Source: Coffea arabica
Lineage: Eukaryota; Streptophyta; Magnoliopsida; Gentianales; Rubiaceae
Direction of reading: 5' to 3'
Assembly (NCBI RefSeq): GCF_036785885.1
Contig: NC_092322.1
Location: forward strand, 15,150,466 to 15,214,465
Length of the DNA: 64,000 nucleotides
Numbering within the stretch: the stretch's first letter is position 1; each line of letters opens with the position of its first letter. Positions 36,301-50,180 of the stretch are shown piece after piece. The notes under the pieces are model-generated. The model was not told where the DNA came from. It worked only from the letters and a program-made list of their open reading frames with translations, and did no database searches. The position numbers were made by a program, and so were the translations under genes.

Positions 36301-39300
36301 TTGCTTTCTCAACATGCTTTATTGACATGTTCTGCTCTCACTGAAATTGATCATTATGTGCACATTTGGGTCAATTTTTTAGTAAACTTTGGGACTTGCA
36401 GAGTGGTGAAGAATACCTTGGAACTCCTATGGTTTTAGAATGATTTTAAGAGCCTATTTAATAATACAAGTTTGATTTTGTTTTGAATGTGCAAGTTATG
36501 GCATAGTTGGCTGCTTTTTCATTTAACTTATACTGTCTGGATACAAAGTTTGGATCCCAGAGAGGGCATTGTTGGAACTGTGATCTGTTATTTTGTCATT
36601 CCTTTTCCTGGTGGATATCTTTTTTGGTGATGCCAATGAAAAAATGTCTGAACAGTTCTTACGAGTATGATTATATTTTTTTGCATCATCATGTCAGTTG
36701 GAGTCATGTATTTATCTTATGTTATATGGGTCTTGTGCCGTTCTGATAGTATCATCCTACATTGGTGATGAGTTGGTTTTTTTCTGGTGAACTGAAGTTT
36801 TGTTATTGGTCAAAGTTTTCAAACACTTTGATCAAGTCAGTTAATTGAGTTGACTGAAAGATTTCAGAATTTTTTTTTGGTTTTTTAAGTTCTAGTATTT
36901 AATTTTAATTATATAGGAGGGAAATGAAATGAAAATTGTAAAGCATATGAAGCATATTATAATGACATTTGTTCTAGTGTGGTTGGCTTTTAGGTTAATG
37001 GTGTGACATGCTTGAAGATATATGTGATTTAAAGCATATGCATTTGAGTGGTGTTTACTCAGGGTAATTCAGAATTTTTGTTCTATTGTGGTAAATAGTT
37101 CAAGTAATGTTCTTTGATGACTTATTTCTTTTGGATTCCCTTTTTTGGCTTCTTCTACAAAGGCCTTTAGTGATCAGAAACAGACATGCTTTGCTTGATT
37201 GGGGACCTGTTACCTTGCATATTTATTTTCATCTGTATGATTTTGTCTGACTTGGGATTTCATTGTGTTCATAAATGTACCTTTTCACAGGCAGCTGCAT
37301 TGAAAGGAGAAGCACCTCCTGGACTCCCTCTTAAAGGAGCTGGTCAGGATTCATCAGATGCAAAATCAAAGGTAGTCTAGCTGAATGTACTAGTATTGTT
37401 AGTGTCCCCTAACATTCACTTATTTTTATCCGGTTACAAAACAGACTGCAAATGGAGGTATTCCAAAGGAAACTGATGCATTGTCAGGTGAACTTTGGGA
37501 GGTAAAAAAAGAGAGAATACGCAAAGCCTCAGATTATGGAAAATTACCTGGTTGGGATTTGCGTTCGGTAAGTTTTCTGGATTTCTTACGATCTTTTTTT
37601 CCCTCTCCTCCGTTTTATTAAATAACTGGTTGTTGCTGACTAAAAATTCCCTCCTTTGCTGTTTCTAGATTTTAACTTCCACATTTTAATTATGAATTCC
37701 TTACCTGTAAAGTATTTTTGGGTTGTATAGTTCTATTGATTGGCTGCTTTGAGAAGTCTAATAACGTAAAAAGTCTAATAACTTAAAGAGTCTTGTTAGC
37801 TTAGAGTCACATTAGTGTTGACCTCAATTTACTGGCTTCTCCGCAGCAGAAGGATTCAATGATTTAGAATAGTGGGGGGTGCAGTTTTCTCTGATTCACA
37901 GAAACCTTGAAACATGGATTGTTTTCGTGCTATCAAAGAATTAAAGGTTTATGTGCCGACAGATGTTCTGCTGTTGACTGATGTTTGGCCATTTATGAAA
38001 GGAATTGTGGATTAAATACTGTGTGAAATGTTTGTAATGGAACTGTTAGTTCAGAATGTATTGGGGGTACAGACATCAGATGCATGATGGCTGGCATAAG
38101 GGGCTAGTTCATGAATGTGTTAATGCAAAAAACTTGAAGAGTGGATGATGGGTTAACAATGTTCATATGATCTAGCTTAGGAAAAACGTTGATGACATGT
38201 GCATAAGAAACTTGGGAAGGGAAGCTTTCAAATGAGGCTTCTCCAACCATGATGTACTGGAGCAGTTGGCCAGTTAGCATGCGTGAACTCGTATCTATTT
38301 GTGTAAATATGGTTTTGCATATTGGATGACTTACATCTGAGGTCACTGTTGAGCTTGCTTTGGCCTGACCATGGTGTGTGGTTGGGAGCAAGAAGCCATC
38401 AGTGAATGATACATTATCTGGCTTATTGTAGGATGTAGAACTTGGAATTTGACTGGGTTTTTGGAGTATCGTTCTCAATAGTTTGAAATCAGACTCGTCA
38501 TTTTAAAAGCTTTAGATCACTGATTATAGCCTAATATTTTCTTTCCTTTTTTTCTGGGTTGGTTTGTGGTGCTTTCAATTGCCTTGTAGCTTCAGCTTTG
38601 AGAGCTGATTATATGAAGCAGACTTTGAGGTGCTTTGAAGATAGCTTTTTAACTTTCCAGAGCATATGAAACAGAAACATGCTTTTGTTCTTTTCTGCTG
38701 ATTCTCAATAATCTGCTTTAAAAAGGAAGAAGCTCTTGGATACAAGCCCATAATCATTTGTGATGATCCCGCACAATAGGGGTTTTTTGTTTTACGCTCC
38801 TGCACATGCATGCTTCTGAGATTTCTTAATGCCTTGAATGTATCAGAACATGTTAAAATGAACACAAATTTGGTACCATTTTTATTTGCAACTTCACTTT
38901 AACCATGTTTCACTGGAGGGCAAGACATGAAACTGTGGATCATTGGTTGTTATCCTACTATATATAAAACCAGAGGGAGGGATTGGTGTAAACAATATGT
39001 ATCACTTAATGTATTGCCAAATATACCCTTATTTCTTTAGACAGCTACATCACTTTAACTACCTACTTTCCTAAAACTACTTCACATCCTTACAATTGTT
39101 GAAATTAAGTGCCATTTCTCCATAACAAACTATCACTTTCCTATAATACTAAAACACTTCTTTGGCACAGTTGAACCTTTTAAACTACTACTTTCTAACA
39201 AAAATAATTCTAATAATTTTAATATCTTTTTATTAGGTGCACGCACATTGGGTGTGCCTTCAAGCACTAGTCTTTACTATGTCTTTTGGGTTTTATTCTT

Positions 39301-42300
39301 CAAAACCATTCTGGACAAGTGCATTAATTGTGAGTAGTAGTATTATTTTCAAGTTCTTGCTGCAAAATTACATGCCAGCGTGTGGCATGTTTCTGGGAAT
39401 ATACTGGCATTTTTATTCTTATAAACTTCAAATTTCTTTTATTCTGTTCCTTCTTCTCTTTTATGTGTTTATTCACGTGAGTTGTTTGCCTTCCTGGGTC
39501 ATTTGGCTTCTTAGAAGCTTGGTCTGTCTTCATATGCTACTTAGTGTCTTGGATTGCACCACCATCATTTGTTTGATCTGGCTTCTAAAAAATTTTCTAC
39601 TTTGGGGCAGATAGTAGTAAAGAGCGGTGATGATTGTAGACAAGAGCATCTGGCTGTACAGCTTATCTCCCACTTTCATGGTGAGTACTTGTTTGCTCTT
39701 AGATTTTTTCTTTTCCATTTTCTTGGCTACTTTTGATTTTCTTGTTTATTTATATCTGATATTCCAATTCACATATTTGTTCTCACTTCAACACTGTGCA
39801 CTTGTATATCATTGAGTGAAAGTTTATTCATCGGGCATCAAAGGAAGGTGAAAATCTAGTAATACAAAACCAACTTTGTTCTGGTTTATATTTTGTTCTT
39901 CTTGGGGCGCTCTTTTCCTAATTTAACAAGTTATGGATCTTTTTATCCTGGGCTGTGGTGGTGGGGTTTGCCTACATATGTTCAGTTCAAATTTTGGCTC
40001 ATCACATACTTCAGATGTGGTTATGATCTTTTCCTTGACCTCAAAATGGCAGATATATTCCAGGAAGCTGGCCTTCCTCTCTGGTTGCGTCCGTATGAAG
40101 TTTTGGTTACGTCCTCTTATTCAGCACTAATCGAAACTTTAACCGACACAGTATGTTTGTGATTTTAGTTGCTCATTCTCCTATAACATAATCTTGGTTA
40201 TTTAATGTGCTCAATCTTGTTGTTTGATTGTTATTTCTGCAGGCTTCAATTCACTCAATTAAAAGTAGGTATTCCAATATTAGCAGTTTGCGGGATTTTT
40301 TTGTTGCCAAGTATCAAGAAAATTCTCCAAGTTTTAAGCTTGCACAGGTGATTTACTCTTAAAGACAAGGAATTTCTGTATGATTGTGGTTTGTTTGTGT
40401 TTCATACTCTTGCTTTTTCTGTGATCTCTCTGTTTTCCTTTACTTGTACCATTTTTCTGATCTTTCGTCATGCTTTTGGGTCGTATTTGTCCTTAGATTT
40501 TCCTTGCTTATGGCGGCAGTATTTGAAACAGTTTGTTAATTTTGAAGTTGTTCCTACTTCTATTAGAGTTGTTTAGGGACTGTAGTGCACTTTTGCTTTG
40601 TAGTTGCAATATGTTGTCATTAAATGGTTGGGCCAGGCATTGTATTTTTCACTGCATTTGGTATCTGAAAGCAGTTGAAAATCTTTGTCATTTTCTTTGA
40701 GTAATATCTTCAGGCTTAGAAAAATAAAAGATGGGAGTTACTGAACTGTAGCAACTTGATGATATTGGCTGTCTATAGTTCTACGTGAAAAATCCAAAAA
40801 TGCAACTAAACCAAAGCTAAAGGCTCTTCATGATTTTGGCTTTTGTTTTGACAAACTTGACTATGTTGGCTGTCTAAATTTTTACATGAATAATTGAAAA
40901 ATGCAACTAAACTAAAGCCAGAGGCATGTTGTGGTTTTGGTTTTTCTTTGGAAAAATTTTAAAAAATAAGACCAATTATGCATATGATTATTATTTTTAG
41001 TTTTCATACCATATAAGTAACAGGTGTAATAGAAATATTCAAGGAGGGACTAACTTCTGTCATGACCATCCTGAATTCAGGCTTTTCAGGCATCCATAAC
41101 CTATTGCTAGATAACCATCTTAATTATTTCATACTAATAATGGTAAAAAAGTATACTATATGGTGAAGATGTCTAATACCTAGCTTGAAATGCTTAAACT
41201 TATTTATATGGCAATATGTGGTTGGGTTCCTGAAACGCCTCAAATCTAAATGGTCTTGATAAACTTTGAAATGAAGTTAAAACAAAATCAATTAGCCTTA
41301 TTATGCATGTGAATGTTGAATGGTTATTATTTTATTGGATATGCTTATTCAAAGTCTGCACTTGATTTTGGATTGCTTTACTTGAGAGTTGAGAGGCTAT
41401 TAATGAGATTTTTAACTTGTTGAACAAAATGAGTTTTACATAAAGGCACACAATCAAGTGACTACCCAACTAACAAGAAAGAAAACAAACCAAAATTGGA
41501 AAGCGTAAATGAACCAACCCAGAAGGCTGGAATAAGTTCGTTGGTAGGAAAATAAATCCTGATCTCTCAACTAATTAAACTTTATCTTTTGTTAATTAAC
41601 ACAACCAAATTATATAAATAAAAATGGAACTAAAAGGAAGACAGCATCAAATTTTTTGTTTGTGTTTCAACTTTTATTGAGAAAAATTTTAAGAAGTGGT
41701 TCAATAGAAAGTGAACTTGGCAACCTGATCCATTAATTGTTTTGCAGTGTAAATTGGATTGGATGTGACACCAAGGATGTGTAATTTCACTAATTGATCC
41801 TTATTTCCTTTTACCATTGACATTTGTATTACCTAATTACATAGAGAAGTAATGGGGTTGAGGCTTGGTTGGATTCTGGGGTAGGGTTGTGGACTTTGTG
41901 GCCCTTCTGAAAGCCAGGTGACTGGGTAATCAGATACTAAGTTTTCTCTTATATGCCTTGGCTAAGCACACTTTATGGTTATCTGCAATCATGTACTGTC
42001 CAATAATTTCAATTAAGAGGTCCATCCATCACAATGATTGGGAAAATAATTGTCTTGCATATCAGACATAATGTGTGAAAATTAAAAACACGAGACCAAT
42101 CTTTGGGAAGAAAAATAATTATGCAAAAAATCCAGAATGGAACAAGTAAATTGGGATATCTAGTTACGTCTTTCTACTCACTCATATGCTTTTCCATTTA
42201 TAAGACCTGACTTTTATTCTGTCAAAAATGTTTAGATGGCGTATTTGGATTGGCATTTTTTCCATGAATACCTAGAGCTTTTTTGGGGAGAGTAAAAGAG

Positions 42301-45300
42301 ACTGTTAAAGTATTGAATCCTTTGTTTTAAATGACAGATGATTGATGTGGGTTCTTAGAAGAAAATTTGTGGGGAAAGTTGCATGGGAACGTTAGACGAT
42401 GAACCTAATTTGATGTTGGATTAGATCCTTCTGTGTCTCATAAGAATAAAGTTTATGATATTGTCTTTGATGTGTCTTCAAATCATTGGCATGCATAGCA
42501 TTTCTCTCTTAATAGTTGTTAATACTAGCAAGAGAGAGACTGTTGGAGGGAGCTCTTTCATTTTGTTCAAGATCTACCATGAGTGCAAAAAGAATGATAA
42601 GAAAGTGCATTGGGTGTGAGGCTGGGGTCCCAGTTATTGACAGGCTTGATTCAGGCTGCAGTGTGGAATAATATTACTGGGTTAATATACTCAGCTTCAG
42701 GTTGGTAGGATAAGGTCTTACGGGGTTTTTTTAACCTTTAGCCCACACCTTTTGTAAATTTTGCGAACTGTGAAGTCAGCAACTTTTGCTCCTAATGTCA
42801 TTTGCTATCCTTTTGTTGAATGCTTGCGTGTTGTTGGATTAAAATTGAGCCAAACATTTTATTAGACTAAATTTTGTAATTGGTTTGTGCATTTGAATCG
42901 CAGAGAAATTTTGTTGAAAGCATGGCGGGATACTCCCTTGTTTGCTACCTTTTACAGGTACATCCCCTCCCCTCTTTGTATGTGTGTGTATGTTATGTGT
43001 TTTTTCTTGAATGTGCCTAGAAAATTAAGAAGTATGTTAAAAGATTGGCTGCTTGATATTGAGGTTCCTACATTCTCTCAGCTGTATTGTTTTTCTTGGT
43101 TCTTCTCTTATTCCAAGAATTAATAAGTTAGTGATCTTAGCTTAGGATATTTTGATATATGTGTCAAATTCTCTCAGAATGAGGCACACAAAATATTGTT
43201 TGCTGTCAGGGGTGGTTGTTTGGATTTGATTTTGATCCAAATCGTATTTTATTTATGCATTTTGTGAAAGTGTACGAGCAATACTATGTTGATTGTCATC
43301 TAGCCATTCATTAGGAAATTGCTTTCATCCTTCAAGCATAGAGACCTGCATTTTTTGTGATGGATACTGCCTTTCTGTTAAATTGTAATTTAAGGACAAA
43401 AAAATGTAGGATTTCATGGAGACCTAGATGGCGCAGGTGAGGTTGTTTATGTGTAGACTGCAAAACGACTGAAACTTTGGGGTTTCAGGCAGTGATAAAG
43501 TAGACAGAATATGATGGGAAGAGCTGGAAATAAGAATGACCTGAGGGTGAAATTACTCACTTATTTCATCAAAGTTCTTTACGCCCTCTGCCACAATCAT
43601 TTTTCCTCTTTGACAGATGTGAGTGTATCAGACATCTTACATTAGCATTCAACATGCAGATAAAGGATCGGCATAATGGGAACCTCTTGTTGGATGAAGA
43701 AGGTCATATCATACATATTGATTTTGGCTTCATGCTCTCTAATTCACCTGGTGGTGTTAATTTTGAAAGTGCACCATTCAAATTAACTCGTGAACTTCTT
43801 GAGGTAAGTATCTTAGACATATGTAACTGTATATTTTACTTGTTATCTGTTTGACCAAAAATTTCATATTTTAGATTTCTTGTTTCTATTAAAGTGTTCT
43901 TTTTGGGTCCTGAATAAGTTCATTAGTTCATTGGCCTATGGTAGGTCATGGATTCTGATGCTGAGGGAGTTTCAAGTGAATTTTTTGATTATTTTAAGGT
44001 AGAATTTATTGCTGCACTGCTTTCTTCCTCTTTTGCATCCCTTGCAAGAACTCTAGGCATATATTTGGGGCTTGATTTGATTTTTGTCCTGTGTATTCAG
44101 GTCTTATGTATTCAGGGGTTCCTGACATGCCGTAAGCATGCAGAGCGGATAATTCTTCTTGTTGAGATGGTGCAGGTAAAATCTTTGATAAACTTTCTCC
44201 ATTGTTGCTTGTTTTACTGCACTTTCTGGATGTAAAACTTTACCGGTTTGGTATACTGGTATGAGTAAAGTTTTTTTTTTTTTCCTAGTGTTAAAGAGCT
44301 GTTATGTTGTGCAACATATCACATGTGGTTCTTTGTCTTTTCAGTGTGAAATTGACTTAGGAGATCTAGAGTATTTAGAATGATAAAGGGACCTGAGGCT
44401 GTTGATTCCTTGATATCCAAGTCTATGGAAGTGTTTGTTTTGTGTTTTTGTTAAAATAAAACATGGGCTTATGTGCTTAAAATCAAGGTTGATTGAATAA
44501 TTCACTAGATCAATTACAGATTGGTAACTGTAGTTAGACAAAACAATAGGTGGTCCTTGAGTTGTAAGGTTCATTTCTTTCATTTATGATCATTTTCATC
44601 TAGATGTATCTGATATTGGAAAGAAAAAAACAAATGTTACTGTCCTTCTAAAAGTAATTTGTACATTCTATGATGATCATATTTGGGGGAAAAGTGTCAA
44701 GCATGGTCCCCACATTAGAAATGCTTAACATACTGAACTTCTAAAGTTTAGTTAGAACCTGTTATAGAATTAAACACTTAGACCTGATTATCTAATTTCA
44801 AGGATTTAAGTGCATTTGGGATTATGACTTGAATGCATCTTTGAAAAAGAATTCTGCTTGATAATGGAGTAGACAGAGATGTTCAATTATGAATTATATA
44901 CTTTCTGTACTAGTCAGATTGAATCCATAACTTGCTGTAATACTAATCATTGCTAGAACCTTTAGGAAGACATTACACTTTCATCTTCGCTGATTTTATT
45001 CCTTGTTAATGTGAAGGATGCATGAAAAGTGAGAGTTTGTTTATTATAAGTTCTATAGCTTTGTTGTTAGTTGAGTAACAGACATACAAACCTTCAACCT
45101 CTATTAAATCAACTTACCCAGTTGATTTTATCTAATTGAAATACTCTCTGCATCAGGATTCCGGTTTCCCCTGTTTCAAGGGTGGTCCACGTGCAATTCA
45201 GAATTTGAGGAAACGCTTTCACCTTAGTTTGACTGAAGAGGTTTGATACTCTATGATGCTTTTGATATTTCTCTAAACTTCTTGCATTTCCTTTTTTATG

Positions 45301-45423
45301 ATACAAGTTGTTGTCTAGCAGCAATGTGTGTCCTTGGTGCTTTCTCTAATTAGCAGCAGCTTGGATGCATGGCGGACACGTCAATATGATTATTACCAAA
45401 AGGTTTTGAATGGGATATTATGA
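30331..45423 (+). CDS. PI4KB1: Phosphatidylinositol 4-kinase beta
   Basis: Phosphorylates phosphatidylinositol at the 4-position on trans-Golgi/vesicle membranes. Sixteen coding exons with GT-AG borders, all in phase: 30331-31947, 33442-33633, 33716-33764, 35318-35450, 35563-36040, 37291-37371, 37445-37567, 39611-39680, 40053-40150, 40243-40347, 42904-42957, 43660-43803, 43945-43998, 44101-44175, 45157-45240 and 45322-45423, giving 1152 aa, close to known plant PI4Kbeta (about 1120). The N-terminal lipid-kinase-unique/helical region (residues 1-150) is followed by the plant-specific charged repeat region (about 230-530). There some eight to ten copies of a [11 protein letters not shown] unit occur, thought to bind membrane or partners. 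The catalytic domain starts near [18 protein letters not shown]. Kinase marks: catalytic loop DRHNGNLL, metal motif HIDFGFML, and C-terminal RTRQYDYY. No damage is seen. The 2.5-kb intron 10 and the Helitron in intron 7 make the gene long. The beta1/beta2 distinction is not resolvable. Confidence 0.95.
34180..34435. repeat. MITE-like sequence with tandem ~90-bp units in a PI4K intron
   Basis: A GATTCTGAAAAGCAGAATC palindrome, then two related units beginning CTTCCAAAAAAGCTAGAAGC (about 34240) and CTCCAAGAAAAGCTAAAAGC (about 34332), each continuing to a GAACAGAAAAA(G)TAG(C/T)ATTTTTTA stretch. It lies in intron 3, away from splice sites. Probably a degraded AGCAGC-type MITE; the borders are not sharp. 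Confidence 0.5.
38953..39270 (+). mobile_element. Small non-autonomous Helitron in PI4K intron 7
   Basis: Starts TCCTACTATATATAAAACC and ends GCACTAG followed by T. The preceding base is A, so it sits in an AT dinucleotide. Just before the CTAG end a GC-richer imperfect hairpin (TGCACGC and GGGTGTGCC) stands about 9 bases upstream. 318 bp, no coding sequence. The head is of the same type as the 10419-12525 Helitron. It is in sense orientation to the gene, 340 bp before exon 8. Confidence 0.78.
40764..40970. repeat. Diverged tandem duplication, period about 101 bp, in PI4K intron 10
   Basis: TTGGCTGTCTA, then AAAAATGCAACTAAAC, then AAAGC, recurs in the same order at about 40765 and 40866. The copies differ at many positions, so it is old. 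It lies within the 2.5-kb intron between 40347 and 42904, which otherwise shows only AT-rich sequence. Confidence 0.5.
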
Positions 45424-47553
45424 GCTTGAGTTCTGTTAGAGATTGAATTCATGAAAATTGACTCAAAGTGAAAGCATATGAAAGCTTCCTTATATTGAGG
45501 GCGATGCAGGAGGACTGGTTCATTTGTTGGATTCATTTCAAACATCTTTCTGGGGTTCCATAAAGGGTCAGTGGTAAAATTTTGCATTATGTTGTATCAA
45601 TATGAGGATATTGTAATTATGTACGGCATATGTTACTTTTGGATTTCAATCATGTAACACTGGAGGTGGTCGATTTTGTTTCCCTCCATTGCTTATTTTC
45701 ATTGGTGAGAAGAAATCTGATGGCTGGTGGGAATGCCTCCTGACTGACGAAGATAGTTTATTCTTTGGACCCATCTTTGACAGCACATACTGTACAGAAA
45801 GGCTTGCCGATGGAAGAGGCTCAAGGGTCAGCTGTCAGGATCGTGATCTTGTAATCATTGGTTCATGACTGACTGCAGGTTCTGAAGCGACAAATGGCTG
45901 CGTTTGTACGTGTGCTTATATTCCTCAAATGAGACCATGTTGGTGTAAGAATGCATTCTGCTGCTTATTCTTGCCTCATCTATTTTCCATCCATCTTCAA
46001 GCTAGACTTTTCTGCTACCTCCAAGGAAAATGTTCAGAGCAATGATTTGTTGTCTTGTGTATAAGAATTTTGTCGATTACAGCATCTGTAGTGCCAATTT
46101 TTTTTTTTTTTTTTAGTGATTTTATATGATTGTTGAAATGTGGCTTAAGTTGAGGATGTATAAAATGCCAAACTCAGCTAATGTGCTACATTTGAAAATT
46201 TCCAAATTACAACTTTGAGTGCAAATGGAGTTTGAGAGTTATTAAAACGCTTTTATTGCCTAAGCTGTTTATTGCAGTTGGAGATATATGTGCCAAGAGA
46301 AGAGGGGAAAAAGGATTAATTCAACAAACTTCAATAGCAGGATGGTACTTTCATAATAAAAATAGCAACTTGTGAATCTCAAATTTGTCTTTTATTATTA
46401 TAATGGATTTTGACAGTATAGAAGTTGAGGATATGCTATGCAGAATCTCCACTAAGATCTTAAAAAAAAAAAAATTTTCAATTGAACAAAACTCATAGCC
46501 TTGGGGGACTAGAAGGAATATTTATTTATGAGATTGCTGGAAAATTACCACAAAAGTTAGACAAAGGACAAAACAAGGAAAAAAAAAATAAAGGTTTAAT
46601 TTTCCATAATGTGAAGGAAAAATATGAAAGTTTAATTTATAGTGAGCTATATTGATGTTGAATATTGTGCCCTGTTTTGGTGGCTTTCTAAACTTTTTCT
46701 TATTATTAAAGTATACTAGAAGTATTATGATTGCTTTTGGTTTAGTTACAACTAATACTATACTGCTATTAATACATCAATGCACTTATAGTGCATTAAT
46801 TCTCTATCCTTTTTAGGTATCATCATAATGGTGGTTCAAAAATCTTTATTCAAATTACAATAAATAGGGAGGTTGACTTTATAGATAGAATTTATCTTCA
46901 CAACAAATTTTGAGGGAAATTTTATTTATACTCCATATTTTGTTAATTGTATTCCTGCAATAAATAAAAACTATATGATAAAAATAACGTGGAAGTGTGA
47001 TTAGCAAAAATGAGGGTTCAAATAACATTTGCCAATTTTAATCGTTTTGATGCTCAAATTTTCTCCTATATTTCTATTCATTCATCATGTGTCAAAATAA
47101 TTTGATACTATATGTGTTTGACTAAATTTCTAAGGGGCCCAAATCGTGTTTTGCATGGTTAATCATGAAACACCAAACTAAATTTTATATGTGTATGCAT
47201 TTCATCTCCTCAAACTAAATTTTATAATTCCGCCACCAAATCTCACTTCAATAAATCTTCAAGCTAAAGCGTAAATCAATTATTATCTCAAGATGCCACC
47301 ACCGCGAAGATATAGATCCCAAAATATATATGCCTATATGATACCAATATGTTAAATTGGTGGCATATTCATGCTAGGAGACATATAAAGCTAAGTATAA
47401 AAGATAGTAGCGTGACATGAATCGAGCACTCCAACGATAATGCTGACAAACATACGAAAAAGGCTTAATAGGCCATCACGGTGAACAGCATGAAGTCCTA
47501 AAGGCGCAAAAGAAAAGAAGACGCAAAAGGCTGCTGCCGAATACCTTTAAATT
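45424..47553. other. PI4K beta 3' UTR and downstream intergenic DNA
   Basis: The first roughly 650 bases are moderate in GC and probably 3' UTR, ending before the T-run at about 46100. Beyond this only AT-rich sequence is seen, with no recognised gene. Confidence 0.45.
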
Positions 47554-47570
47554 ATCTCTATCAGCTTTCC

Positions 47571-47755
47571 TTTTTTTTTTTTTTATCACAGAGTGGGTGT
47601 CCAGGTCAATTCTTATAGGACCCGACTAATCCCATCCTGGTGGAGAGGCCTTATCTCCTGAACGCGTTAACAGCGGGACTCGAATTTTGATTGTCAGGAA
47701 GGTCGCCGTACCCTAATAAAAAGGAGGAGCGACCGTTCAAGCTACCCCAAAGAGC
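47571..47755 (-). mobile_element. Au-type SINE with 17-bp target duplication
   Basis: ATCTCTATCAGCTTTCC flanks the insert exactly on both sides (47554-47570 and 47756-47772). On the minus strand the element runs from GAGATGCTCTTTGGGGTAGC-like sequence through a B box region (ATTCGAGTCCCGC) and GGGATTAGTCGGGTCC to CCTGGACACCC and a poly-A tail, the signature order of Au SINEs. Full-length and, by its perfect duplication, fairly recent. Confidence 0.9.
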
Positions 47756-47772
47756 ATCTCTATCAGCTTTCC

Positions 47773-48750
47773 ATTGGTGCAAATTCGCAGGCATCAAGTG
47801 GTAAAAAGATGAGGGGCAGCAACACATTGCCCGTTCCAATGGATGTAGATTGTGGTGTATGTTCCCTTTTTCCTTTAAAGGATGATTCCAAAAGGGAAAC
47901 TTTAAAGTTACAAAAGAAAATATTTTGCATAGCAAAGCTGCAAAAAAAAATCAAGACAGCCAATATATTAGTGCCAAAAATTTTGCAATCTTGTGTGACG
48001 CTTTTTATTGACATGACGTCCTCAATAGTAAATTTTCTCATTCCAATTGTTTGGAGGAAAAATACTCCACCAAGAAATATTCAATGAGGACATTTGAAAG
48101 AACTTTGGTTGCATGAGAACAATTCAGATAGTCGCAGACCATAGATGATTTTTTTTTTGACATGTAGTTTAGAATCATTTTGAATAAAAGGCACAGAAAA
48201 CAATTTGGAGACATTTATTCTTACCAAACTTATATGAGCACCCTTTTTCTTTAATGGAAGATTTTGAACTCATAATTTCCTACTTACAATCGCTCCTCTT
48301 TTATCGGTCAATTCATACGACCACCTGTTTGTTATCATAGATACCATTATTAAAATATATCATGTAACCAGCATTACAATTTAAACACATCCTCACGTGC
48401 TAAACTGCTCCAGTTGATCTACAAAAGACTAAACTAAAACATAATTAACTAGAAATAGGATTACACTTTCAAATTCTAAGAGTCTCATGGTAGCTTGTTT
48501 TTGTTGGATAAATCAAATTTACAACTTGTATCTTTTAACGATTGTTTATTTTTTATTTTTTCAAATTAAAACATATAATTGTCATTGTAATCTTTTTGCA
48601 TAGCACACGAATTACAGACACATTAATTATGAAAACAAATACAACATATATCGATTAACTGGGAAGCTCATTCAAAATCCATCCCTTTAATATGCAAAGT
48701 AACATGATAACCTTTTTTTTTTTTTGGGTCACAAATGATGAAACTGATGT
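47773..48750. other. Intergenic, no gene seen
   Basis: A 92-codon frame at 47809-48087 has no recognisable similarity or coding-like features. T-run at 48711-48725. Confidence 0.45.
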
Positions 48751-50180
48751 GGTGTTTGGTAAAAGGGTTTCGGAATGGGGAATTGAAATAAACCCCATGA
48801 TTCATGTTTGATTCACTACTATCGGAATTGAAATTTTGGAATGATAGTTAAAAATTTAGCATTCCACCATTCCTTAGTAAGTTGGTGAGTTTTGTCTAAA
48901 ACCCAAGTGTGATTCCAAAATCTTATAATTACATAATATTTAGTATAATTAAAAAAAAATATTATTTATTAACTATATATTTATATTTATATTATAATAC
49001 ATACATATATAATATATTATAATTATAATATTTTATTATAATATTAGTATATTATATAAATATATATTATAATTATTTAGTTAAATATAATTATATTTAT
49101 ATAATATATATTATAAATTTATTAATATTATATAATAATATATTTATAATATATATGTATATTTATAAATGTATATTATATGCGCATATAATTATAATAT
49201 ATACATGTATATAATATTAAGAAATTATATAATTATATTTATATTTATTATTTTAAATATAATAATATATAATAATAACTATATTTAATATTAATATGCA
49301 TTATATTTATATAAAATATTAGTACAATTAATATTTATATATTATATAATTATAATTATATATTTATATTATAACATTTGTATAATTATATATATAATAT
49401 TTAATTTAATTAGTTACAAACTTATAATAATGATATTATTATATTATATAATTATATATTATAATTATTTAGATATAATTATATTTATATAATATATATT
49501 ATAAATTTATTAATATTATATAATAATATATATGTATATTTACAAATGTATATGATATGTGCATATAATTATAATATATACATGTATATAATATTAATAA
49601 GTTATATAATTATAATTATAATTTTAAATATAATAATAACTATATTTAATATGTAATATATATTATATTTATATAAAATATTAGTATAATTAATATTTGT
49701 ATATATTATATAATTATAATTATATATTTATATTATAACATTTGTATATTTATATTTAATTATATATATAATATTTAATTTAATTAGTTATAAGCTTATA
49801 ATAATATTATTATTAGTTATATGTATTATATAATGTATATTAATTTATGTAATATAATTGATATTATCAATTATACTAATAATTATACATGTTTACTAAT
49901 AAAAATTATTAATTAGTTATACTAAATTCACTAATATATTTATATTAATATATTTAATTAATGAAAATTTATTATATTCCATTTACAAAGAATCAATAAC
50001 TATCATTTACGATGTGATTTATAATATATTTATTATATTTAATTCTGAAAGAGCCGACGAATCAAATATCAATTATAGTAACGATACACATTTCAGATAC
50101 TTAAATCAAACAGATATATTAAAATGAATCACTTTATTTCAAACCCAAGATATCCGAATCCGACATGCGAACCAAACGCC
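48751..50180. mobile_element. Probable inverted-repeat element with very AT-rich core
   Basis: Ends GGTGTTTGGT (48751-48760) and ACCAAACGCC (50171-50180) are inverted at 9 of 10 bases, a terminus type common in plant DNA transposons. The flanking 8-9 bases match only partly, so the class is open. The core (about 48950-50000) is nearly pure A/T and contains a tandem duplication of about 377 bp (equivalent bases 49181 and 49558). Its right part resembles 22090-22255. No coding capacity. Confidence 0.5.

Noticed and set aside
47809..48087. 92-codon plus-strand frame
   Set aside because: No recognisable family, next to a SINE, AT-biased Lys-rich reading; chance frame.
48950..50000. CRISPR-like or satellite array
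   Set aside because: Two-copy duplication of AT sequence, no regular short repeat-spacer pattern; a CRISPR is not expected in a plant nuclear genome.
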